Position numbers and translations under genes: made by a program. A stretch of DNA of 64,000 nt from an uncultured Sphingomonas sp. (GTDB lineage Bacteria; Pseudomonadota; Alphaproteobacteria; Sphingomonadales; Sphingomonadaceae). Below are positions 1 through 10,089 of the stretch, piece after piece; the stretch's first letter is position 1; each line of letters starts with the position of its first letter. The notes under the pieces are model-generated. The model was given only the letters and a program-made list of their open reading frames with translations. It was not told where the DNA came from and did not search any database. The stretch is taken from assembly GCF_913777625.1 (NCBI RefSeq), contig NZ_CAJYTI010000023.1, positions 1 to 64,000 on the forward strand, read 5' to 3'.

Positions 1-868
<868 letters not shown>

Positions 869-1012
869 TCAATCCATCCTTCGCGCCTCGGGCGCGCTAC
901 GCTCGCCTGCCATCCTACACGCAGGCGAAGTTCCGGCAATCCATAATCGCCCCGCCCGCCCGACGTTCCATGCACCGGGAATCGTCAGGCGGTCGAAGAT
1001 AGTCCAATAGTC

Positions 1013-1669
1013 TTAATTACCCGCTGCCGCATCCTCGCTCGGCACCGGACGCTTCTCGTACACCTCGTCGACGATGCCGAAGGCCTTGGCTTCTTCGGCC
1101 TCGAAGAACGAGTCGCGGTCCATCGTCGTCTCGATCTTCTCGATCGGCTGGCCGGTATACTTCGCATAGAGCGCGTTCATGCGCGCGCGGATCCGCAGGA
1201 TTTCCTTGGCCTGGATCTCGATGTCCGACGCCATGCCCTGCGCACCCCCCGAAGGCTGGTGAAGCATGATGCGGGCGTTGGTCAGCGCCACGCGCAGGCC
1301 CGGCTCGCCCGACGCCAGCAGGAACGAGCCCATCGACGCCGCCTGGCCGATGCACACCGTGCCGACGCGCGGACGGATATACTGCATCGTGTCGTGGATA
1401 GCCATCCCCGCCGTGACGACACCGCCCGGCGAGTTGATGTACATCCAGATGTCCTTCTTCGGATTTTCCGATTCGAGGAACAGCAGCTGGGCGGTGATCA
1501 GCGAGGCCATATGGTCTTCCACCTGCCCGGTGACGAAGACGATCCGCTCCCGCAGCAGGCGCGAATAGATGTCGAAGCTGCGCTCGCCGCGGCTCGACTG
1601 CTCGATGACGATGGGAACGAGTGCGCCGGTAACGGGATCGATGGTCATCTGACCGGAAAGCGGATGCAT
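1013..1669 (-). CDS. clpP: ATP-dependent Clp protease proteolytic subunit ClpP
   Basis: ClpP is the serine peptidase that forms the double-heptamer chamber partnered by ClpX. The 218-residue product is normal in length. The catalytic triad is visible: S112 in GQAASMGS, H137 in IMLHQPSGG and D186 in MDRDSFF. The chosen ATG (1667-1669) gives MHPLSGQ; a second in-frame ATG seven codons later (MTIDPV) is an alternative. It is probably transcribed with clpX downstream. The gene upstream on the same strand is unrelated, and the 90-bp gap between them holds a stem-loop. Confidence 0.97.
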   Translation of the reverse strand: MHPLSGQMTIDPVTGALVPIVIEQSSRGERSFDIYSRLLRERIVFVTGQVEDHMASLITAQLLFLESENPKKDIWMYINSPGGVVTAGMAIHDTMQYIRPRVGTVCIGQAASMGSFLLASGEPGLRVALTNARIMLHQPSGGAQGMASDIEIQAKEILRIRARMNALYAKYTGQPIEKIETTMDRDSFFEAEEAKAFGIVDEVYEKRPVPSEDAAAGN

Positions 1670-1715
1670 GTGGGATGATCTCGTGGTTGTTGTATTGCCC
1701 GCGACTACATCGGCG

Positions 1716-1751
1716 CTCCGGCAGCACAGCGCAAGAGGGGCTTTGCCGGAG
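1716..1751 (-). terminator. Possible stem-loop between the GH1-RmlD gene and clpP
   Basis: CTCCGGCA (1716-1723) pairs with TGCCGGAG (1744-1751), an 8-bp perfect stem with a 20-nt loop, placed just after the stop codon of the leftward GH1-RmlD gene. No T-rich tract follows on either strand, so intrinsic termination is only a possibility. Confidence 0.25.
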
Positions 1752-1759
1752 ACGCGCCG

Positions 1760-3962
1760 TCAGGCCGATTGCAGAGCCCCCGTCGACTGCGCAGCCCGCG
1801 CGATCCGCGCGAGGGTTTCGGGTGCAGCAGCAAAGGCTTCCACGGCGGAGGCGAGCGCTGGCATGCGCTGGCTTGCCAGGGGCACATGGCGCGGACGCGG
1901 CGCCTTCCAGCCCAGCGCGCTCCCGGGGACCGCGTCGACCAGCGCCACCGGCAGCCCGCAGGCATCCGCGATCGCGACGGCAAAGGCCGCCCAGCTCAGC
2001 GCGCCCTGATGGGCGAGATGGAGGACCCCATGGGTCCCGTCGATCAGTTCGTCGAGCACCGCGTTGCACAGGTCGGGGACATAAGCCGGCGACACGATCT
2101 GGTCCTTCGCGGCGGAGAAGCGCCGCCCGGCGGCCAGCGTCTCCACCGCCTGCATGGCGAAATTGTGCCGGTCCCAGGGAGAGAAGAACGCAGCGGTCCG
2201 CACGATCAAGTGCCGCCCGTCGAGGACGCCGATCGCCGCCTCCATCGCCGCCTTGCTGCGGCCATAGGCGCCGAGCGGGACGCAAGGGTCGTCCTCACGA
2301 TAGGGTCGGTCGAGCATACCGTCGAACACCATGTCGCTGGAGAAGCTCACGGTGGAGACGCCGCGCTCCGCTGCAGCAACGGCGAGTTCGGTCGCGCCGA
2401 CGCAGTTGGCGGCAAAGCACGCCGCCTCCTCCGCTTCGGCATTGTCCACGCGCACCCAAGCGGCCGCGTTGATCACCGCCCACGGGCGATGCGTATCCAG
2501 CGCCGCCGCGATCGAGTCGGCATCCCCCAGATCGAGCATGGCGCGACCGGTGAGGATATATTCCAGGTCGCGGACGGCGCAGGTCCGGGCGAGGGCCTGC
2601 CCCAGCGTGCCGCTCGCCCCGGCGATCAGCAGCGGTTGGCGTCGTCGGCCCGGCACGACCGGTCGGGCCGTGCCCGGTTCTGGGTGCGGATGGCTACGAT
2701 GGGTTACCCGCAGGTCGCGGCGCCACCAGCCCGCCCCCTCCAGCGCAGGGTGGCCCGGTGGCGTGCCCGTCGCCAATGCGTGCAGCAGCGGAACCATCGC
2801 GATCGGCCGCGGTGCCCCGCCCGCCACGTCGAACACGCCGGGCTCATAGAGGCCCGGTTCGGTCAGCAGCGTATTCCAGCCCGAGTCGCCGAACAGCGAC
2901 CAGGCGGTCACCGCCTGCACCTCGATCCCTGCCACCCGCGCCGCCTCGGCATCCGCCCACGCATCGCGCATCCAGCGCATCTGCTCCTCGCGGGTGCAGC
3001 CGTTATGCACCTCGGTGATCGCGATCGGGATGGCGTAGCGCGCCCAAGCCTCGGCCAGCGCGCTGGCGAGCCCGTCCGGCGCCGGATCCAGCACCCGCAC
3101 CGCCTCGGTATCGACATAGGCGATCCGGCCATTGCCCCCGCGCATCGCCGGCGGATAGGCCGCGCCCCGCTCGTCGAGGAAGCGATCGCTGGTCAGATAG
3201 TGATTGATGCCGATCACGTCGGGCGGGCACGGCGCCTGGGCCAGCACCTCCAGCTTTGCGGTGAGGCCGTGGCCGGCCAGCCGCGCCCATATCGGATGCC
3301 CCGGCACGCCCCGTCCGCAGAGCAGGTCCCAGCCCATCCAGCGGCGATCGTTGTCGAAGGTAACCTGCGACTGCGTCTTCGGCGTGCCGTAGGTCTTGCC
3401 GAGATCGTCGGTCTGGATCAGCCGTGCGTCCGGCACCACCGCCCGCACCGCCGCCATCACCTGCACCACGCCCTCGATCTGGTGGACCAGCGCCCGCCAG
3501 AAGCAGCCCTCGTCGCGGGCGTGCGGATACCAGTGCCCGTACAGGGCGGCGAACCGCGCGGTGGTCAGCGGTTCGTTGACCGGCGTCCAGTCGGTGATCC
3601 AGGAATAGCGTTCGGTGACGCGGGCGGCATAGTCCCCCAGCTTCACGCCGAAATCGGGATCGAGCAGATCGGTGCGGCGCGGCCTGCTGCCATGATGGAC
3701 CAGCCCGGCGATCGGGTGCACGCCAAGCGCCCGCAACCGCGCGAGACGACTGTCGCTCCACGTCCAGTCGCACGTGGCGGCATCTTCCGGGGATACCCGC
3801 TCCCACAGCACCGGAAAGCGCAGCGCGCGCGCCCAGCGCGGCGATACAATCGAGATCCTCGATCCTATCGTGATGGCCGGTCTCGACCGACTGGTCGGGG
3901 AAGCGGTCGCGGACGCGATTGACGGTGCATTCCGCGCCGCCCCAGAGTTTAATCGGTGGCAC
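1760..3962 (-). pseudogene. GH1 beta-glycosidase - RmlD-like sugar-nucleotide reductase fusion, frameshifted near its 5' end
   Basis: The N-terminal part is a family 1 glycoside hydrolase: acid/base Glu in WTPVNEP and a nucleophile-type Glu in AITEVHNG. The C-terminal 290 residues are an RmlD/short-chain dehydrogenase fold with GASGTLGQ (NAD-binding loop) and YGRSK (Tyr-Lys pair), as in dTDP-4-dehydrorhamnose reductases. The conserved GH1 start (KLWGGAECTVNRV) lies in another frame upstream, opening at a GTG (3960-3962) behind AAGGGG. The frames join at about 3824-3830, where a GC dinucleotide run is two bases shorter than the family motif LG-R-LR-PVLWER needs. Full length would be about 733 residues. 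It is a decayed gene, a slippage variant or an assembly error. The 683-residue main frame (stop 1760) is otherwise intact. It is divergent from a GH5-like gene. Confidence 0.8.
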
Positions 3963-4110
3963 GCCGCGCCCCTTTATGATTGCAAGAACAAGGGCATGCG
4001 GCCGCCGCGGACCAACATGGATCAACCACGCCTCTCTGCTCGTCGCAGAATGCGCCTTTCCACCTCCGAACAAGCGCGTAGCGGGTACCCCCGCAATTCC
4101 CTTCGTCGCC

Positions 4111-4116
4111 TATAAA
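4111..4116 (+). promoter_or_regulatory. Candidate -10 element of the GH5-like gene
   Basis: TATAAA (5 of 6 to the sigma-70 -10 consensus) sits 30 bp before the chosen ATG in an otherwise GC-rich region. No convincing -35 hexamer was found at 16-18 bp upstream. This is weak evidence. Confidence 0.3.
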
Positions 4117-4146
4117 AACCACATTGTTGTCGGGGGTTGGACCACG

Positions 4147-5319
4147 ATGTCGGTACAGGGCGTAACGGAGTACGAAGCGATGGTCGGGCGCTGGTCGGAG
4201 ACGGAGGCAAAGGCGTGGTTCGCGCGCCAGCCTTGGGTTATGGGCTGCAACTTCACCCCCTCGAACGCGATCAACCAGCTCGAGATGTGGCAGGCCGAGA
4301 CGTTCGACATCGAGGCGATCCGCGCCGAGCTGGCGCTGGCGGCCGATGTCGGCATGAACGCGGTGCGCATCTATCTGCACGATCTGCTCTGGGCCGAAGA
4401 CCCGCAGGGCTTTCTCGAGCGGGTCGACACCGTGCTCGCGGTGGCCGACGGCTTCGGGATCCGGGTGATGCTGGTGCTGTTCGACAGCTGCTGGCATCCC
4501 GATCCGGCGCTGGGGCCGCTGCCGGCACCCAAGCCTGGCGTGCACAATTCGGGCTGGGTGCAGTCGCCCGGAATCCCGGCGCTGCGCGATCCTACGCAGC
4601 GGCCGCGGCTGGAGCGCTACATCAAGGGCGTGGTCGGCCGCTTCCGCGCCGATCGCCGCGTGCTCGCCTGGGACATCTGGAACGAGCCGGACAACGGCCC
4701 CGAAGTGTCGCTGTGCGACGCCGGCGAGCTCAACGCCAAGGCCGATTTCGTCCTGCCGGTGCTGGTCGAGGCGTTCGACTGGGCGCGCAGCATGCGGCCC
4801 GTGCAGCCGCTGACCAGCGCGATCTGGCTGGGCGACTGGTCCACGCCCGATCGCCTGACCCCGCTGCAGCAGGCGCAGACCGGCCTTTCCGACATCCTCT
4901 CGTTCCACAATTACGGCACGGCGGAGGATTTCGCCCAGCGCATCACCTGGCTCAGCGTATTCAACCGGCCGATGTGGTGCACCGAGTTCATGGCGCGCCC
5001 CGCGGGCAGCACGTTCGAGGCGATCCTGCCGGTGGCGAAGCTGCACAATGTCGGCGCCTTCTGCTGGGGATTGGTCCGCGGCAAGACGCAGACGCACTTG
5101 CCCTGGGCGGCTTGGGAAAACCCCGATCTCGCCGGGCTGAAGGACAAATGGTTCCACGACATCTTCGATGTCGGCGGCGTCCCCTATGACGACGCCGAGG
5201 TCGAGTTCCTCCGCCTGCTGCGGACCCTCGACGACAAGGCGCCGCACTGGCCGATCATCGCGGTGGAAGCGAGGAAAGACGCCGACAACAGGCCGGAGGG
5301 CGAGGCGAAGGCAGCCTAG
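4147..5319 (+). CDS. GH5-like (cellulase superfamily) glycoside hydrolase
   Basis: This is a 390-residue TIM-barrel glycoside hydrolase of the GH5/clan A type. Two catalytic glutamates are visible at the expected strand ends: E180 in AWDIWNEP (acid/base) and E280 in PMWCTEFMARP (nucleophile). The start ATG (4147-4149) was chosen because the family core begins soon after; no strong ribosome site is present. No signal peptide is seen, so the enzyme appears cytoplasmic, which is unusual for a polysaccharide hydrolase and suggests that it acts on small glycosides. It diverges from the GH1-RmlD gene and converges on the glycosyltransferase-Glf gene, so all three probably serve one glycan pathway. 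The substrate cannot be told from sequence. Confidence 0.82.
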   Translation: MSVQGVTEYEAMVGRWSETEAKAWFARQPWVMGCNFTPSNAINQLEMWQAETFDIEAIRAELALAADVGMNAVRIYLHDLLWAEDPQGFLERVDTVLAVADGFGIRVMLVLFDSCWHPDPALGPLPAPKPGVHNSGWVQSPGIPALRDPTQRPRLERYIKGVVGRFRADRRVLAWDIWNEPDNGPEVSLCDAGELNAKADFVLPVLVEAFDWARSMRPVQPLTSAIWLGDWSTPDRLTPLQQAQTGLSDILSFHNYGTAEDFAQRITWLSVFNRPMWCTEFMARPAGSTFEAILPVAKLHNVGAFCWGLVRGKTQTHLPWAAWENPDLAGLKDKWFHDIFDVGGVPYDDAEVEFLRLLRTLDDKAPHWPIIAVEARKDADNRPEGEAKAA

Positions 5320-5332
5320 TCCTCCTTCCACT

Positions 5333-5351
5333 CCTCCCCCCCTGCGGGAGG
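5333..5351. terminator. GC stem-loop between convergent genes
   Basis: CCTCCC (5333-5338) and GGGAGG (5346-5351) form a short hairpin in the 54-bp gap between the convergent GH5-like and Glf-fusion genes. The position suggests shared termination; no U tract follows. Confidence 0.35.
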
Positions 5352-5373
5352 GGAACCTGCGGGGCGAGCCTGC

Positions 5374-7730
5374 TCACTCCGCCAACGCCACCGCCCTTAC
5401 CGGCGCAGCCGCCTGCTCCACGGCGACATGCCGCCGATAGGTCGCGAGCGCCTGACCGACGACCTGGTCCATGTTGTAATAGCGGTAGGTCGCCAGCCGG
5501 CCGACGAACAGCACGCCCTTGGTCGCTTCCGCCAGCGCCTCATAGCGCTTGAACAGCGCCTTGTTCTCGGGCCTCGGGATCGGGTAATAGGGATCACCCT
5601 CCGCGCTCGGATACTCATAGGTCAGGCTGGTGTTGGGCGCCTGCTGGCCGGTCAGGTGCTTGTACTCGGTCACCCGGGATACGGTACGGTCTCGTCCGGA
5701 TAGTTCACCACCGCCACCGGTTGCGCCCATTCGCGACCCTCGTGGACATGCTCGAAGCGCAGCGAGCGATAGGGCAGCTTGCCGAAGCGGAAGTCGAAAT
5801 ATTCGCCGATCGGGCCGGTATAGACGATCTGGTCGAAGCTGAACCGGCGCTTCGCGTCCTCGAAGGTCACGCCCCGTTCGAGGTCGATGTTGGGATGATC
5901 GAGCATCCGCGCGAACATCGCCGTAAACCCGTCGCGCGGCATCGCCTGGAAGCGATCGGTGAAATAGCGGTCGTCGGTATTGGTACGGGTCGGCATCCGG
6001 GCGGTGACGCTCTTGTCGAGCTCGGACGGATCGACCCCCCATTGCTTGCGCGTATAGCCCTGGAAGAAGGTCTCGTAGAGCTCGCGACCCACCGCCGAAA
6101 TCACCACGTCCTCCGAGCTGCGGATCACCGTCACCGGCTCCGCCCGGTCGGCGAGGAAATCGGCGGCCTCCTGCTCCGGCTCCAGCGACAGGCCGAACAG
6201 CGCGTTCAGCGTCGTCCGGTTGATCGGGATCGGCACCAGCTGCCCGCGCACCTCCGCCAGCACGCGGTGCTCGTAGGGGCGCCATTCAGTGAAGCGCGAC
6301 AGATAGTCGAAGATATCCGCGCTGTTGGTGTGGAAGATGTGCGGGCCATATTGGTGGATCAGGATCCCCGCATCGTCTTGGTGATCGAAGGCGTTGCCGG
6401 CAATGTGCGGCCGCTTGTCGATCACCAGCACGCGCTTGCCCGCGTCCGCCGCGAGCCGCTCGGCCATCACCGATCCCGCGAAGCCGGCACCGACCACCAG
6501 ATAGTCATAGTGCGTGCTGCGCACCGGCTTGAGCAGCGGCTGATCGGGCTCGGTGACCTGGCGGATCAACCCCAGCATCCGGGCGGCAACCTGGTCCCAG
6601 CTCTGCTCGGCCAGCAGCGTATCGGCCTCGGCGCGCCAGGCATCGCCCGTGCCGCGCAACGCCAGCGCCTGCTCGCACGCTTCGACAAAGGCCTCCGCCC
6701 CCTCCGCCACAAACACGCCGGCAATCTCGCCATAATGGCGGATCACGTCGGTGATCGGTGTCGAGACCACCGGCAGGCCGGCCGCGAGATATTCCGGCGT
6801 CTTGGTCGGGCTTATGAAGCGCGTCGCCTCGTTGATCGCGAACGGCATCAGCGCGACGTCCCAGTCGCCGGCATAGAGTGGCAGCTCCCCATATCCCTTG
6901 GGGCCCAGCCAAGCGAGGTTCGCGCGCCGGGGCAGCGCGGCGGGGTCGAACTTCACCACCGGACCGACCGTCACGATGGTCCAGTCCGGTCGGGCGTCGG
7001 CGATCGCCGCGATCAGATCGAGATCCATGCGCTCGTCGATGACGCCGTAAAAGCCCAGCCGCGGGCGCGGCAGGCCGGGCTGGTCGGCCGCATCCTCTTC
7101 CAGCGCCCGGCCCTGCGCGAAATGCGCGGCGTCGACGCTCGACGGAAAGGGATGCACCGAGGGATGACAGTCGCGCTTCGCCTCATAGAGACTGTAGCCG
7201 CCGGTGAAGACGAGATCCGCCAGCCCGAACAGTTCCTGCTCCAGCGACATCGGCTCGGGCGGCGCGAAGCGGAAATTCTTCAGCTCGTCCATGCAGTCAT
7301 AGACGGTGCAGCCGGCCTGCAGATGCCGCGAGAAGGGCAGCATCATCGGGGTATAGTACCAGCGGATCAGCTCCGCCTCGACGCCGGCGACATGCGCGTC
7401 GAGCAGTGCCCGCAGCGCCGCCACGCGCGCTTCCCCCTCCAGCCCGACGGGAAGATGGGGCACCGCCACGGCCACGCCGCCACCCGCGTCCCGAACGTCG
7501 AGCCAGGGCTTCGGCGTGTCGTCCTCGATCGGCTCCTCCCAGAACAGCATATCCATGTTGCGCGCGAAGCGCGTCATGAGGTGCTGCGGGCGCTGGAACA
7601 CGAAGTCCCAGCGGAGACGGGAGAAGCAGATCAGCGCGAAGTTGCTGCTCGGATGGGCGATGGCGGCATGCTTGGTCAAGGACGGTTTTCCCGCTGCGTT
7701 CAACAGGGAGAACCCGTGCCTGCTTTGCAC
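5374..7730 (-). pseudogene. glf: Glycosyltransferase - UDP-galactopyranose mutase (Glf) fusion, frameshifted near its 3' end
   Basis: Residues about 30-395 form a GT4-like glycosyltransferase with FSRLRWDFVFQRPQHL at the start and the donor-site motif SPTKTPEYLAAGLPVV (307-322). Residues from about 408 are a flavin UDP-galactopyranose mutase with the FAD-binding GAGFAGS (414-420) and KQWGVDP. Such mutases make UDP-galactofuranose. The main frame stops at 5670 right after VNYPDETVPYPG, where the family reads VPYTRVTEYKHLTG. The rest (RVTEYKHLTGQ to the TGA at 5374) follows in another frame. One base is missing at about 5677-5678. Without this tail about 100 C-terminal residues are lost. The start is probably the GTG at 7730 or a TTG at 7679; neither has a clear ribosome site. 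It is a true frameshift or a sequence error. Confidence 0.82.
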
Positions 7731-7771
7731 CGCTCCAGTTCTTGTAGCTAATTTCTTTTTAAATCAGCACG

Positions 7772-7787
7772 ATGCAAGTTAATGCAA
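7772..7787 (-). repeat. Direct repeat ATGCAA, 10-bp period, in AT-rich leader
   Basis: Two ATGCAA copies (7772-7777, 7782-7787) lie one helical turn apart in an AT-rich stretch (about 7735-7800) upstream of the glycosyltransferase-Glf gene. It is a plausible promoter/operator region, but no good -35/-10 pair was found. Confidence 0.3.
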
Positions 7788-7806
7788 CATGCCCGTAAAT
7801 GAAGGC

Positions 7807-7838
7807 GGGGCGGCCGGTGCAATCGCACCATCCGCCCC
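7807..7838 (-). terminator. Intrinsic-type terminator of the pirin gene
   Basis: GGGGCGG (7807-7813) pairs with CCGCCCC (7832-7838), and an inner GGTGC/GCACC pair closes on a 4-nt loop. It lies 20 bp after the pirin stop on the minus strand and is followed by a moderately T-rich stretch (GCCTTCATTTA). Confidence 0.6.
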
Positions 7839-7858
7839 ACCTCCGGGATACACGTTCG

Positions 7859-8557
7859 TCAGGCCGCGTCGACCATCACGATCTCGCTGTCTTCGATCGC
7901 GGTGATCTTGAGCAGCGCGAGATCCTTGATGGCGGCACCGTCGCGGGCATTCACGCGCACGCCATCGATCTCGACCGCGCCGGTAGCCGGCACCAGATAG
8001 GCGCGGCGATCGCTGCCCAGCGGGTATTCGGCCGTCTCGCCGGTGCGCAGGGTTGCGCCGAGCACCCGGGCATCGGTGCGGATCGGCAGCGCGTCGCCAT
8101 CGCCCTCGAAGCCGCTTGCCAGCACCACGAACTGGCCGGCACGATCGGTCTTCGGGAAAGGCCGCGTGCCCCAGCTCGGCTTCTCGCCGCCGCGGGTCGG
8201 CTGGATCCAGATCTGGAAGATCCGGGTGGTCTCGTCCTCGCGATTATATTCGGAGTGCGCGATGCCCGTGCCTGCCGACATTACCTGCACGTCGCCGGCG
8301 ACGGTGCGGCCGTGATTGCCCAGATTGTCCTGGTGGGTGATCGCCCCGTCGCGGACATAGGTGATGATTTCCATGTCGCGGTGCGGGTGCGGCGGGAAGC
8401 CGGTCTGCGGCGCGATCGTGTCGTCGTTCCACACGCGCAGATTGCCCCAGCTGGTGCGGGCCGGATCATGATAGTTGGCGAAGGAGAAATGGTGCTTGGC
8501 GTCGAGCCAGCCATGGTTGGCGCCGCCGAGGCTGGAAAAGGGGCGAAGTTCGATCAT
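7859..8557 (-). CDS. Pirin family protein (bicupin)
   Basis: The 232-residue product is a cupin protein of the pirin/YhaK type, with the metal-binding N-terminal cupin motif GFPPHPHRDMEIITYV, the second half HQDNLGNHG and the metal-site region GTGIAHSEYN. Bacterial pirins bind a metal, and some have quercetin 2,3-dioxygenase activity; others act as redox-linked regulators. The start ATG (8555-8557) has GGGAGA six bases upstream. It is divergent from a LysR gene, a common pirin/LysR pairing. The intergenic region carries the 46-bp element also found before the osmC/doxX genes, which suggests that the LysR protein controls it. A role in oxidative or electrophile stress is likely but not shown. 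Confidence 0.92.
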   Translation of the reverse strand: MIELRPFSSLGGANHGWLDAKHHFSFANYHDPARTSWGNLRVWNDDTIAPQTGFPPHPHRDMEIITYVRDGAITHQDNLGNHGRTVAGDVQVMSAGTGIAHSEYNREDETTRIFQIWIQPTRGGEKPSWGTRPFPKTDRAGQFVVLASGFEGDGDALPIRTDARVLGATLRTGETAEYPLGSDRRAYLVPATGAVEIDGVRVNARDGAAIKDLALLKITAIEDSEIVMVDAA

Positions 8558-8631
8558 GGTGGGTCTCCCTGTGGGGGTGCGCCGCGCTGCGGCGCCGTTT
8601 CGATGGCCGGGATATAGGCGGGCTCGACTTC

Positions 8632-8677
8632 TCCAATCAGTGGGATAAACTGGACAAAAACGTTCCAGGAAATCGAA
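8632..8677. promoter_or_regulatory. 46-bp element A in the pirin/lysR promoter region (probable LysR site)
   Basis: These 46 bp align without gaps to 12569-12614 in the other divergent promoter region (34 of 46 identical). The best blocks are TCC-ATCAG (8632-8640), GGATA (8643-8647) and CGTTC-AGGAAATCGAA (8661-8677, 16 of 17 identical). An inner inverted repeat CTGGA (8650-8654) / TCCAG (8664-8668) resembles a LysR-type half-site pair. The right end overlaps the lysR ribosome-binding site, so autoregulation is likely. Confidence 0.6.
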
Positions 8678-9607
8678 ATGTCTACCCCGGGCACCCCCAC
8701 CTTCGACCAGCTTCGCATTTTCCTCGCAGTGGTAGACAACGGCAGCTTCGCGGGCGCGGGGCGGCAGCTGAACCGCGCGGTGTCGGTCATCAGCTACGGC
8801 ATCGCCAACCTCGAAGCGCAGCTGGGCGTGCTGCTGTTCGATCGCGAGGGCACCAAGAAGCCGCGCCTCACCACCGCCGGCGAAGCGGTGCTGGCCGAAG
8901 CGCGGACGGTGGCGCAGGGCATCGATGGCTTGCGCGCCAAGGTGAAGGGCCTGCTCGACGGGCTGGAGGCCGAGGTGCACCTCGCCGTCGACGTGATGCT
9001 GCCGACGCGGCGACTGGGCGAAGTGCTGCGCGCCTTCCGCGCCGAGTTCCCCACCGTGACGCTGCGGCTGCACGTCGAGGCGCTGGGGGCGATCGCCAGC
9101 CTGGTGCTGGAGGGCAAGGCCGTGCTCGGCATTTCCGGCCCGCTGGCGGCAGGGATGAACGGCATCGAGTATAAGGCGGCGGGATCGGTGCAGATGGTGC
9201 CGGTGGCGGCGCCCGACCACCCGCTCGGCCGGATGAACCCGATCCCGCCAGGCGCGGGGCGCGACCATGTGCAGCTCGTGCTCTCCGATCGCTCGCCGCT
9301 GACCGCTGGCCGCGACTTCGCGGTGATGAGCCCGCGCACCTGGCGGCTCGCCGACCTGGGCGCCAAGCATGCGCTGCTCCGCGAAGGTATCGGCTGGGGC
9401 AACATGCCGTTGCCGCTGATCGAGCCGGACCTCGTCGCCGGCACCCTGGTCCGGCTCGCCATGCCGGAGAGCCCCGGCGGCATGTACCGCTTCAGCGCGA
9501 TCTGGCGGCGGGATGCGCCCCCCGGCCCGGCGGCATCGTGGCTGCGGGCGCGGTTCGTGGACGCAGGGCGCAACGATATGGATCTGGAGGGGCTGGTCGA
9601 AGTTTAG
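8678..9607 (+). CDS. LysR family transcriptional regulator
   Basis: The product is a 309-residue LysR-type regulator. The N-terminal winged HTH runs from about residue 8 to 65 (FDQLRIFLAVVDNGSFAGAG followed by the recognition helix around VSVISYGIANLE). The C-terminal part is the effector-binding fold. The ATG at 8678 has AGGA seven bases upstream. It is transcribed away from the pirin gene. The 46-bp element ending at its start codon recurs before osmC/doxX, so this is the best candidate regulator for both sites. The inducer is unknown; a reactive or aromatic compound would fit the neighbours. Confidence 0.93.
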   Translation: MSTPGTPTFDQLRIFLAVVDNGSFAGAGRQLNRAVSVISYGIANLEAQLGVLLFDREGTKKPRLTTAGEAVLAEARTVAQGIDGLRAKVKGLLDGLEAEVHLAVDVMLPTRRLGEVLRAFRAEFPTVTLRLHVEALGAIASLVLEGKAVLGISGPLAAGMNGIEYKAAGSVQMVPVAAPDHPLGRMNPIPPGAGRDHVQLVLSDRSPLTAGRDFAVMSPRTWRLADLGAKHALLREGIGWGNMPLPLIEPDLVAGTLVRLAMPESPGGMYRFSAIWRRDAPPGPAASWLRARFVDAGRNDMDLEGLVEV

Positions 9608-9696
9608 ACCGGACCTGGGGGAAACCCGGCGTCTTTGACAGCCCTGCGGGTCGGTCGGAGGACGCCGCAACGATAGATGTTGGAGAGGATGCGATC

Positions 9697-10062
9697 ATGC
9701 AGGGCTGGTTCGCGATCGCGAAAGAGAAAGAGCGGCATCTCGTCCGCCTGACGATGGGCGGCTTTTTCGAGGCCGCCACGATCCTCCAGCTGCGCGCCGC
9801 GCTCGTCGAGGCGGTGGCGTCCCTGTCCTGCGGGCCGAACGAGCATGTCACGCTCTGCGACATTCGACAGATGGACATTCAAAGCCAGGAACGCGTGGAG
9901 GAATTCTCCAAGCTGGTCGGCAGCGACGACATCCGGTCGCGCAGGCTTGCCTTCGTCGTCGCGAAGAGCCTGGCACGCCTGCAGGCCAAGCGCCTGACCT
10001 CGCGCGAAGGCGTGGAGTTCTTCGCGGACCCGGAAACGGCCCTCGACTGGCTGACCAGCTAA
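9697..10062 (+). CDS. Hypothetical protein, possibly STAS/SpoIIAA-like
   Basis: The 121-residue protein has no signal peptide or membrane segment. The pattern (LVRLTMGGFFEAATILQLRAAL, then HVTLCDIRQMD, a helix-rich middle, RRLAFVVAKSLARLQAKRL and a final EFFADPETALDWL) has the beta-alpha layout and typical ending of SpoIIAA/STAS-like proteins. That assignment rests on pattern only. The start ATG (9697) has an excellent GGAGAGG eight bases upstream; an in-frame upstream extension was rejected. It follows lysR by 89 bp and could be read through from it. No function is assigned. Confidence 0.75.
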   Translation: MQGWFAIAKEKERHLVRLTMGGFFEAATILQLRAALVEAVASLSCGPNEHVTLCDIRQMDIQSQERVEEFSKLVGSDDIRSRRLAFVVAKSLARLQAKRLTSREGVEFFADPETALDWLTS

Positions 10063-10089
10063 GCCCGTTCCGCTTGCGAGGGGATCGAG

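Noticed and set aside
8558..9670. Upstream extension of the pirin reading frame
   Set aside because: The extension is the antisense of lysR; the family N-terminus MIELRPF and a good ribosome site mark the start at 8557.
9538..9696. Extended N-terminus of the STAS-like gene
   Set aside because: The strong GGAGAGG site fits the internal ATG at 9697; the upstream part overlaps the end of lysR in another frame.
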